Origin: Agelaius tricolor
Taxonomy: Eukaryota > Chordata > Aves > Passeriformes > Icteridae
Direction of reading: 5' to 3'
DNA: 64,000 nucleotides
Assembly (NCBI GenBank): GCA_023055355.1
Contig: JALJCS010000006.1
Location: 35,743,001 to 35,807,000 of the forward strand
The position numbers and the translations under genes are program-made. This document shows, in pieces, positions 38,960-49,750 of the stretch (positions within the stretch are counted from its first letter, which is position 1; every line of letters begins with the position of its first letter). The notes below the pieces were generated by a model that had not been told where the DNA came from, ran no database searches, and saw only the letters and a program-made list of their open reading frames with translations.

Positions 38960-38980
38960 TTTTTTTTTTTCTTTTTTTTT
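38960..38980. repeat. T-rich tract (T10-C-T9)
   Basis: A pyrimidine tract followed by CCAGG on the plus strand. It looks like a splice acceptor by chance, but the gene is on the other strand and no open exon follows. Confidence 0.9.
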
Positions 38981-41900
38981 CCAGGCCATAAGCAGAAAAT
39001 TATTCCTACAGCTACCTATAGGCACCTGAAATATCCTACTGAAGTTGGCTGGACCACATTTTACAGATACTTTTAGATCTTAGAGATGTAATGTTTGCTA
39101 CAAAGCAAGCATTTACTGGTGCAATAGCTCTCAGCTGCTGCCAACATCTAAGTGGCAACATCGGGCACTTGCAGCTAAGCATATATTTAAATGTTTCACC
39201 CTAGTCTGAATGCGCAATGTGAGTATAAATGATATATCTAGATTTCTCTGAAAAAAAAAAAAATGGACTCCACAAAACCTACCTTTGCTGTTCTAATGGT
39301 TTTGCTCAACATGGAGAGGCTTTGGTTATTTGCACATTCCTCCCTTCCCTTGTATGAGATTTATTTTAAAAAAAACATATGAACATAAAAAACCACAGCT
39401 GTCATGAAGATTTATAGATAACTCCTTTACAAAGAAGCTAAATTATTTTAGACTATTTAACCATCTTTTCTCATATTTTTAAATGTGATTTTTATACCAT
39501 GTAACCAGGAAAAAAAGCTCTGCTGCTCTTAAAGAAATCTCTATCTAAAGGGAGAAAATTGTGTATTCTATGCAAAAAAGAAAAGTCCCACAGACCAGTC
39601 TTATTGTAAACATTTTCATAATATTGTTGTGTAGCAGGCAAATGCAATTTCTATTTATTACTCTCTGATAAAACCTATCTCCCGCATCTAAAAATAGAGA
39701 CATATTGGTAGAATAGACACAAAGCCTAGGTTCCTAGACAGAAAAGTTATTTATTGCTGTTATGGATTTAAATTGTGTTCAACAAAATATGATGAAAATG
39801 AAAGGTAGGAATATTGAGTAAATGAAAACTTTTTCATGATAATAGGAGAAAGAATTACAATGTGTGTGCTTGCCATTCATAGTAGAGTTATCAAAAAATG
39901 ATAGCCAACAGCTCTTTTTCTTCAAAGCATTTTTTTTCTTTGAATCCAAATATTAAATCTTTAGTTTACCACATTTCTTGCTTCAAACACGGGTAGAAAT
40001 TTCAAAATTACCTAAGCAATGGAGGAAATAGCTCTACCCATTCCCCTCATTTTGCAGAAAAACATTCCTAAACTGCAGTGGAACTCTGAATACAAATTAT
40101 TTCTTGAACACCTCAGCAGAGCACTTTGTGATTTTCAGCAGTAATAACTATAAGCACTGGAATGAGGAGACACCATCATAAAAATATCCACAAATTGCCT
40201 CTGTGTGGTAGTGAGAAGAGGGAGAGATATCATTCCAGGTTAATCAATGGGCGGATTTTGGATCATAATCTCTCGATCAATCAACACTGTGGTTGCTTTA
40301 AAACTTAGGCGAATATTAAAAGTGGAAAATGAAACATACTCATCAAGAAGGTCTCCCCATTCAGTAGAGATAATATTGATCTATTAGAGAGAGGGGAGCA
40401 TTAAAAAAACCTTCTGAACAGTGCTGGCTATTTAAGTTCAAGCCTCAAACACCTGAAGGTGTGAAGGGACAGATAAATATCAGCTAGTCTTCCAAGAGTT
40501 TTCTGTGAACAGCTTAAATTAACACATGCCTTCTGAAACCAGTTTTTTGGACACTATAGATGGCTCTGAAAATGGCCTCTGCTTCCTCTCTCTCTGTTCT
40601 TCAGAAACCTTTCTAAAAGCAGCAGAAAAGGAGCAGTATGGGAGCAAAGTAGTCCTCTGAGTAAAAACTATCAGTGTCCACTGATGCTTTGGTTTTCTCT
40701 GTGTAGAAGGATTTTTACTTCAAACATTTTATTCTGGAAAATGCCTAGATCTTCTCAGCTGGAAAATTTTCCACTCCACATATCAATCCAATTCGTGTAA
40801 CTGCTAATGGACTGAGTAACTTCACCAATATGTTCATCTTATCTTTTGTCTAGACTTTTTTGAAGACAAACAAATGGTATATCCTCTTTGAAAGGAGGTG
40901 TTTCACTCTGGTATGTAACACTGAAGTATTTGATCTCTCTTTCAGCTATATACTGTGTCTGGTTCAGTGTGACATGCTTTTACCTGAGACAAAGCTGAAA
41001 AAGCTGAGAATTTTGAGTGATAAATTGGGCTGCTTGGTTGGTAAGATCTACTGTGGCTCAGAAGTCACCATCATCCCTTCCTCATTAATGACTCAGTATC
41101 CACAGTCCTAATTTTGGCATCTGGTTTCTAAATGGAAGAGCCTAATTTGACTCTTCTATTTTTATCTGTGATGGACATGACAGTTCCAGAGAGTGTATTG
41201 CCCTTCCTTGCACCACTCTTTGAGAATTATATCAGTGTTATAAGAGAAGGTGTCCATTCAGTAAATGAGCTAAATAACCTGGAGTCATCAGTAAAATTAA
41301 ATATGTGATGCTGTGTGGTCCAGAAACTGTGACTAAGATATTTTTGAAATTATTTCCGAGGGATAAAAAGCTGAGGGGAATGAAAAGAAATACAATATTT
41401 TCACTCCCAGATGGGAAATCCCTAAAATTAGTCTTCAAGGTTCAATTTAAGTTTTTGACAAGCTCATGGTTTTGATAAATAATCAATAAACTAAAAATAG
41501 TACAAACTGTATGTAAATAGCTGCCTTGTAAGAGGCAGGAGTACAAGAAGTATTTCACTTCTTCCTATGACTAGAATTAGAAAGGAACCTTGTGGACACT
41601 TTTGGGTTTGACCTCATTCTAAGTCAAAACATTTTTATACTGGCAGAAGAAACTTCCATATTTAAATTACGTAGTGAACTAAAGACAGGGGAAGATTAGT
41701 TCCCACTATCAATGTCCATGAGAAGAAACTTCCTGAAGAGCCTAGAATAGCAGAAAAAAAATCACTTTACTATGTCAGGTTTGGTCTGCACACACAGTGA
41801 TTCTGAGAAAGAAATAGAAAGGCTAAAACCTAAGAGGCTTTTCTGTGACACAACAGGTATTAGTTGGCAAGGAGCCCCACAGCACAGCTCCCTTGGGTAA

Positions 41901-42342
41901 TTATGGGAGACAGGTTTCCTTCCTTGGTGTATTAGAGAGCATCTCCAGTTCAGCTTGTTCTGCTTTGTTGCTGGAGAAGTGACAGGATGCAAGGTAGGAG
42001 CCAACTGAAGGGACACATAACCAGGACTGGTAGAAGAATTAGGATCCAGCAAATATACCAGCATTATTAGCAGTAATGGATCAGTCAATTTTTTCCTATT
42101 TACACTCAGTGCAGCACAACTGAAGTTGATGAGCTTACAGGGATATATTGGCAGGTAAAATCTGGCTGGATGTATAAACACTACCAAGCCATTGTGTTTA
42201 TTTGAAGCAGCCTACAGCCTTTTCATCTGCTGAGCGACAAACTGAAATCACAATGTTTCATTTAGGCTCAATTTCTGAAAATTATGGCACATCCTAGAAG
42301 ATAAGTACATATTTCTAATCTGATACAAAATGATCAACTTAC

Positions 42343-42453
42343 ATCAGAATTGAATCTCAGCTGGCAAATGTTGCATGATATGATTTGCTTTCTTCGATGA
42401 GGAAGAGGAACTCCAAATGTATGATTTATTACAGCTTTTTGAATTGGGTCCAT
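42343..42453 (-). CDS. ZNF385D: ZNF385D internal coding exon carrying the Cys half of a C2H2 finger
   Basis: This 111-nt exon encodes 37 residues, from [14 protein letters not shown] to [11 protein letters not shown]. Seen directly: it is open in phase 0 at both ends. It is preceded by a long pyrimidine tract ending CACAG, and followed by a GTAAGT donor (42342-42337). The Cys pair (residues 27 and 30 of the exon) is the zinc-binding CxxC of a matrin/U1-like finger; the two His lie in the next exon at 13680-13842. From memory of the family, the string [23 protein letters not shown] fits ZNF385D rather than ZNF385A, B or C. The protein is a presumed nuclear nucleic-acid-binding zinc-finger protein of little-known function. 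The exon opens with ATG on its first base, so that codon is an internal Met in the full transcript. An alternative start there is possible but not shown. Confidence 0.95.
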
Positions 42454-42478
42454 CTGTGAAGAGAGAAGAAGAAAAATA
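42454..42478 (-). other. ZNF385D: 3' splice acceptor of the upstream ZNF385D exon
   Basis: On the minus strand an almost unbroken run of about 20 pyrimidines (TTTTTCTTCTTCTCTCTTCA) ends in CAG, immediately followed by the ATG that opens the exon. This is a strong vertebrate acceptor and supports the exon call independently of the protein match. Confidence 0.9.
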
Positions 42479-44463
42479 AAAAGCTTTTGCTGTTCCACTG
42501 TGTGCTATGTTATCTAAAATCTCAAAACAGATTCTGCATCATTCCATACCATGATCTAACAGAAAACTACTATTTTTCTTTAAACAGGAATATTTATTTT
42601 TTATGTAGTTATACAAAGAGGTTATGCAGAAGGAAACAAAGAAAAATGTCATTGACTTTCTTGAAACACGTATCTTTAGTTCAATTTTATATTTCCCTTT
42701 ACTGAAGAAACGTATGAGCTGTAAATGCTGAACAGGTTTTCCTATCCAAACATCAATTTGTGATTTTTATATCACAGAAAAGCTAGCTCAATAAACAAAA
42801 CAAGAACATTTTAAATAAAATTACTAAGAAAAAGATTAATGAAAATTTGAAATAATATTATGTACATATAATTTCAGAATAGCACACAATACCTCAGGGT
42901 TATCAAATAATAATAATATCCCATGAACCAATAAATTAATCTCTTCCTTGAAACAACATCTTCACAACTTACGAAAGATAAAAATCTTCCAAAGATTATC
43001 TTCACGGTCATTTTGGAGGAAACTATTTTGTATAAACTCTGCTTTAAAGATGAATTTGGACCATTATGAAAAGGATTATTCTGAGCTAACTTCTACCAGA
43101 ACACTGATCTGGTAGAATCTGCAAGTCAGGTTCCCTATTAAAAACAATGTATGCTATTTTGGCAGAGAACTTCACAAGAACTACTTGAGGTAGTTTTTTA
43201 CTTGGAGGATTGAAATCACCTTCCCCAAATTCATTGAACAAAATGCTTCTTATTTCTTTTTCACTAGAACATTTGATAGATACTTTAAAAATCTGGTAAT
43301 AGCTTTGCAGCAACTTGGTTAAGCCACTACATGATATTTTTTATCTTTAAATTGTTAAAACATCACATATTTTGACTAATTCTGATAATCAGTATTCACA
43401 GAGCATAATCTGTGTATGTCATGAAAAAGATTCCATATTTCTCCCTGCACATGTCTCCATGATTCACTATTTTCTAGTCTGTTGGCAAAGGGTTATTTGA
43501 TAAATAAAGAATCAGAGCTTGTCCTTAGAGTAATCAATTATTCATGAAAGCTGTAATGGTATACAGTCAGGGCCTCTATTGCAGTGAATCCAGAGCAGAT
43601 CACTACAACATTTTTGCATCACATGACAGCTGTTAAGTGTCAAATATGAAAGAGGTCTTTAAATTAATTCCTGTTGAAAAGAAAATAAGATTGGTAGAAA
43701 AAAAAATAAATTAAACAGACAGACACACACAAACTCCCCAAACAAACCAAGAAAGACAGCAGAGCTTTATAGAATGGCAGACTGGCCTGGAAAAAATTCT
43801 TGGTTTGACATTCTTCTTCAATTTGATGTGAAACACCTCATACACTTGTGTAATGACCAATATAAAAGAACACCAATCCCACCCAGAAACGAGGTATGCC
43901 ACTGTAACATAACCCCAAAATAACACTGATGACTGAGGGCATAGTATATCAAGCTCTGGAAGACAACAGCAAGTTGTGTAAGACTTTCTGCAGTGATCAA
44001 ACCGTGCTCTAGGAGCACTCCTTTTACCGAGTAGCACGATCTTGAAAAAGCCCACAGTCCAAAAATACTTTTATATACCAAAAATGACACCACTACATAG
44101 GAAAGTAAATAAATTGTAACAACTCTTCTTTTTTTGACTGCTCCACTGAGAGATGAATTCTTATACCAGCAGAATCAATAGACCTGTATCTTGCTATTTT
44201 TAACACTAATGCTTGACATGGTCTTAACTGATGCTAATTCTGCGCTGTTCAAGCTTGGAAAAATGCTGTTCCTCTTGCCACTACAGGTCTAAAGCATTTA
44301 GGGAAATCTGAAGTTCAGAAACATGGATAAGTCAGCACAGGGTAAAAGAAATTGTGCATTCTTTGATCCAGTGTAACTGTTTGGCTTCACATTAACCACA
44401 GCTGTGAGATTCTTTAGAGAGCTTCTTTGTTCACTTCCTCAAGTTATGGCATTTGTTAGATAA

Positions 44464-44534
44464 TGTGAGATAATGGCCTTCAGTGTTACCATGATAATCT
44501 TTCCCACTATCTCACAAGTACCCATTATCTCACA
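44464..44534. repeat. 13-bp exact inverted repeat, 45 nt apart
   Basis: TGTGAGATAATGG (44464-44476) and CCATTATCTCACA (44522-44534). A partial third copy of the right arm (CTATCTCACAAG) lies between them near 44507. Confidence 0.9.
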
Positions 44535-45039
44535 ATGACTTGAGAAAGCCAAAAAAGAAGTTCTCTATGGGTTAAATAAAAGGTATTACCATGGTTCAGA
44601 AGATGGAAAAACTATTATTTTTTTTTAACTGGACTTACCCATCTTCAGAGTAAGTATTCTAGCTCCAAATGAGGTTGGATTTCTGAGGCAACTGATGCTT
44701 TCATATTGGGAATGAGACAAAATATTTTTTAGAATTAAAAAGATCAAAAATGTGTAGAATAGTTGCTTTATGTTATACTTCATTTTGATTTGGTCTCATG
44801 AAAAAAATGTGTGGTTTCTTTCCTAATAAGACCACAGATTTTTCTTTTGTTTATCTGCTGATGCAGAAATCCATCAGCACCCTTCCCTTTGAGTTTTTAA
44901 AGATGTGGAATTCTAGGTATACAACTACATGGCATTACTGGGGATATGATGCTTTGTATTTGTGGCTCTAAATGAAGAACAACTCTGGATAGTTTTCAAA
45001 TTAATTAAGAAAAACTGCTTCAAAATAATAATCCGTTCT

Positions 45040-45205
45040 CTGCCAGTTCATAGACTCATAATTGTTTGGGTTAGAAAGCACCTCATAGATCATCTATTTC
45101 CAACTCCCTGCCATGGGCAGGGACACATTCCACTAGACCATGTTGCTCAAAGCCCCATCCAGCCTGGCCTTGAACACTTGCAAGGATGGGAGAATTGTTC
45201 TTTGA
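45040..45205 (-). mobile_element. CR1 3' end, inverted
   Basis: TTCATAGACTCATAATTGTTTGGGTTAGAAAGCACCTCATAGATCATCTATTTCCAACTCCCTGCCATGGGCAGGGACACATTCCACTAGACCATGTTGCTCAAAGCCCCATCCAGCCTGGCCTTGAACACTTGCAAGGATGG closely follows the reverse complement of a standard avian CR1 3' end. It is truncated just past the GGATGG block. It is the least diverged CR1 piece in the window. Confidence 0.93.
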
Positions 45206-46801
45206 TACTGCAAAGCACAGTTTTAAGTTAGACTTAAGCACCAGACTAGACTTAGCACCAGATTCTAATAAAGTTGGGATAGAATGCTTGAGGGATATTT
45301 AATATTATTAGTTTTCCGTGGAGATTTTATTTGGGAAACATCACCAATCCATAAATTCCAAATAAACATCCAAAAGCATCAGATAAGCCTCCACAAGTTT
45401 TATGCAGGAAATCTGAGAGGCAGCAGGATACTTAGGTGCAGCATGATAAGGACTCAGATCTCACAGATACTGGAAGACAGAGAGGAGACCTGCTGAGTCA
45501 AAGGAATAGAGCTTGCTGATTGCAGAAAATTGAGAAGCAAGAATTGCAGGGAAATATAGAGAGGGTAATAGTATCATATAGCCAAGATAACCAGCAAGTG
45601 GGGAGATACTTTAAAGCATCTCCATGCACTTTGAGACTTACTGAACATTACTAATTACACTTATAAATTTCACTTCAACTTATGTAAGTGGTATGCACTT
45701 TCAAAATAAAGGTTATCAGTATAAACTTTGATAAAATCTGCTTTTAACTCATTACTAGTTCTCTTTTACAATTCTGGATTTTATTTCTTAGACTAAACTA
45801 ATTTAATTTACTCTCATTTAAAGTGAAGGACAGAGAAATTTGCAATTCACATGAAAGATTATCATTCAGAGGTCAAAGCTGTGCAGAAGACCAAGGCTGG
45901 CAACATGTCCCTTTACTTCCTCTTGACAATATATTTGCACTGTACGTTACAACACAAAGAGAGTTTGCTCTGAGAGCTGCAGTGTTTGACTTGTCCGTGC
46001 CCTTTTGGCTTTCTACTCTCTAGCACCAGATATTTTCTATATATCTCACTTTTCCATGTGGTCAATCTAAGGATAGCACAGTGCTCAAGGTTTACTGCAA
46101 ACCACAGGATGACTATTAGATTGAGAAATTAAGATATATATATGTTAATTTGATTCATTTTTGGTTTCAATACACGCACATCAATAACATCCTCTGTGTT
46201 TTAATTATTCAAGCCGAAATTTGTGGCAAGATGATATGATTCACATTCTTTGATCAAATAATGTACTCCCCAAAATCTTCAGGAACTTACCATACTTTAG
46301 AAAAATCCAGGCTTAAACCAAGGGCATGATAGAAATTGTCCCCTTACTGCATATTCTTAGCTTTGACCCTATCACTATAATTTAGTTTTGCTTGTTTTAA
46401 ATTCAGTCATGCCAGACCTATGATATTATCATTATTCCTTGTTCTTGTGCTTACTATAGAGCATGAAATGCTCTTTATTTTGTGGACTGACAATGAAAGG
46501 AGTGGCTGTTGCATGAATTTTCTGGAGGAAGCACCTACCACAAAAGCACCAAGAAGCTGACCCAGGAGATCCTTTGTTATCCTACCTGCCTGGGACACTT
46601 TTCCAGAATCACCAAGCTGATATCCTTGAAGGCTGGCTGTAGCCAAGTCTTCATCTCATTAAATTTTCAGTAGATATCTGTGTAATGCAGAACCTGAGAT
46701 GGTATATTTTACATACAGAGAAATCTGATCCTTTGGAAAGTAAATCTTACATGTTTTCCACAAATAATTGCTAAGTGTTTTTGCATGCACAAACGAGATT
46801 C

Positions 46802-46817
46802 TGTGTGTGTGTGTGTG
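46802..46817. repeat. (TG)n microsatellite
   Basis: Eight uninterrupted TG units. Confidence 0.93.
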
Positions 46818-49528
46818 AAGAATTGTTTTATGCTGAAGCTGAAATTCAAACACAGATTTCAAGAAATTTCAGTGTCTTCCTGAATTTCAATAATTTTTAA
46901 TATATATAATTTTTATTAGTTTCTTTTCTGTGACTTCTTATCCCAGAGGCATAAGAATATGCTGAAGTTAAAAACCATTACAAAGCAAGAGACAAAGAAA
47001 AGCATGAAAGTTTGATCCACAAAGGCTCAAATCATAAAGGGGATATAAACCAAGGGGACTTATTTTTTAATTTTGCATTAAAACCAAAAGCCATGATATG
47101 AGCATTTCAGATGCTTAAGGTTTGCAGTAAATTAATTGAAATTCACTAAAGTCTATAAATAAAACCATCCAGGTCAAAGTATAAGATGATGTGGATGCCT
47201 AGAGCTTGTTCAGAGCATATGTTAGGCCTAAAGCAATCAAAAAAGTAAAAAAGTATTTTTACCTCAAGACCAAAGAAATTAGCTGAAAAAGATTGACTCA
47301 GACCAGATATGGTCTTATACTACATGAGCAGAAAAACATGTCATGTCATTGAAGCTCACAGGAAAAAATTGCTCTAGACCATTTGAGAAGTAATCAAAAA
47401 ATAAAAATTACCCACCAAATTACTGATTTCCATTACTTGAGCAGCTAAGTGAATTTAGTGGCACAGGTACCACCACCTCCCAGAACCTCTTAAAATCCAG
47501 ATCTTAACATATTTGATAATAATATTACAATTAATATTGTGATTATTTGGCCTCATTTTGTACTTACTAATTCATATGTTTGTAGAAGTCCAGACCGATG
47601 GCAAGAAACATAGTCATAAATATATAATTATATACATCTAATTGTAATAATTATGTACAATTACTCATAATATAATCCCTTTAATGTTATTTTGATTGTA
47701 ACATTGCACTGTGTTAGGGCTGTAACATTGATAAGAAATAAAGATAACTCAGTGCAGGCTCCTTTCATTCATTCTCTTATGTTCCAACAAACAGTGAAAC
47801 TAATAAGAGAATTAGAAACAGTTGAAATCCTATATCAATCTTTGCCATTACCAAGCTAAAATCACAAAATATCACATCCTCCACATCATACTTATTGCTC
47901 AACCTGACCCATTTTTAAAACTGCATGATAAATGCAGCTTTAACACCAACCAGTTCAAACATAAAACTGCCTACTTGATTATTACTGTGCCATACTTATA
48001 GAAACACAGAAAGGTTAAGCCATAAGAATGCTCCTCAATGGTGCAAAGTCACTGTCATTTATAGCTCAGGACTCTTAGAGCCAGCAATTTTCTCACAGCA
48101 TAATTTGACTATTTCAAATTGAAAACTGAGCAGATCCTCTGTGATCTCAGTGGCATCAAGAATTCACAGACATTTCCTCTGCAATCATGCTGGTCACTTG
48201 TAGAGATGCAGCAATATTATATTGGATACACTACATTGTATTATTATTACTTATGCAGAAACTTAGATATTTTGGAGAACTCTTGGACTTTCAGACTTAT
48301 ATTGGCTGTATAGACTGCCCACATTATGAGTACTGTGCAGCTGAGTAGAAGCTACTCCTTCTCCAAGTAATACCTGGCATCTACTGCATTTGCATTTTCA
48401 AGCAGCACAAAGCATGTGCAATGGGTATAAAACTTCCTGGAAAAATATGAAGTACTGTGTGTCACACATTGCTGTTCATTTCTGTGTTTGCACAGCAATC
48501 CCAACACTCATAAAAGTATTTATTAACCACGCACATGAAAAAAGAAAATCTCTGTGCAGAACGTGATGCTTTCCAGAAGTGTCAGACCTATAACTTACAA
48601 TCTACCTGACACCTTCTTAATATCCAGGTGACCATGTCAGAAACAGAACAGCTCAGCAACAGCTCAGCAATTTGATCCTAAGTGTATCTGACATTCTACA
48701 TTTCCATAAGAAATAAGACCCATTGTTATGGTTGGCACTCCTTGGCTGTTTCTTTTCAAAACCACATTAATCTGTGAAAAAGAATCTTATAAACTAACCA
48801 AAGAACACAATTCAAAAGGAATGGTGGGAAAAGCTTAGTAAGCATAATTAAACACACAGACAAAAAAATGATGTTCAACAGTAGTTTGGTTTTATGTACA
48901 AATAAAACAATATCAAACAGAATACACATTCTAGATGTGCTATCTTGCATGGCTTAGCCTTTTGCAGCTAATTTATTCAATGTTGCACTAGTAATTATGG
49001 TGAATAATTATGCAGAGTTGAACTCAGCTCTACCCATCTTTTCTTAGTGTCTACCATTTCTGTTTTTATCAATGAAAGAGGGTAGAACTAGCTTGATGCT
49101 TTCCATGTACGTAAACTGAAATATTGCTCATCCTTGTTAAATATAATTCATGTAAAATATCTGCACCAACTACAATGATGTGCAATATTTACAAAATAAT
49201 TACTTTTCTCTTAAAAGTGGTATCTATTAAAACGAAAATTGCTGTCAGTTCTCAAAAAATGCAACAGGTCACTCAAATAGTACTTCAAAATGAATTCCCA
49301 AAGTAAACTTTTTATTCTTTTGTTGAAATTCTGTGTTTCTTTCTTTTTTTTTTCCTAATTGACCTATTAAATTGCAGCAGTTGTTTAGCCACCTTTCTGA
49401 TGTGACTCTAGTATTTCTTCCCCTTTTTTTTTTCTTGTAGATTTTTCCACTTGCAAATAAGATGCTGAAGCAGCAGCAGTATTCCTGGCAAGCTGCTTGA
49501 ATATACAGAAACCAGTCAGAGCAAAAGG

Positions 49529-49750
49529 ATTTGCATTCACCGTGGTATTGCACACAAATACTGTAACCACAGAGAGATTATGCAAATCCTTATACTCTGA
49601 TTGTCTAATAATGGTTGTCAGTCAAAAGACAAGAATTTGCATATGCTAAGGCCAGTGAGAAATAATCACACAGTGATTATGCTAATCAAACACACTAAAC
49701 AACATGTGAAGGATTGTCAAACTGGAACAAATCTGCGTATGTATGCTAAA
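49529..49750. promoter_or_regulatory. Cluster of octamer (POU-type) motifs, candidate intronic enhancer
   Basis: Three exact octamers occur within 114 bp: ATTTGCAT at 49529-49536, ATGCAAAT at 49580-49587 and ATTTGCAT at 49635-49642. Two near-matches follow: ATGCTAAT at 49679-49686 and ATGCTAAA at 49743-49750. Homeodomain-like TAAT cores and a CAAT-rich context surround them. POU-domain factors bind ATGCAAAT; that this stretch is an enhancer is inference. No repeat was recognised here. Confidence 0.4.

Larger units (their letters stand above)
13843..42342 (-). other. ZNF385D: ZNF385D intron of 28.5 kb between the two exons
   Basis: This intron is bounded by the two exons that share one zinc finger, so its ends are fixed by the splice sites. 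Contents: microsatellites near 15.1, 15.5, 25.6 and 31.6 kb; an AT-only block at 17.25 kb; a palindromic mini-element at 25.06 kb; CR1 copies at 26.5, 27.65, 34.1, 36.9 and 37.7 kb; a 27-base T run at 29.2 kb; and a short exact hairpin at 30.69 kb. I recognise nothing in 13860-17200, 17400-24900, 31700-34000, 34300-36900 or 38500-42300 beyond short tandem repeats and low-complexity tracts. Confidence 0.85.

Noticed and set aside
38960..38990. T-rich tract followed by CCAG, a possible plus-strand splice acceptor
   Set aside because: No open exon follows and nothing else supports a plus-strand gene.
43711..44093. Two overlapping minus-strand frames (114 and 91 codons)
   Set aside because: No family recognised, no exon-like borders, and one runs into a CA/GA simple repeat.
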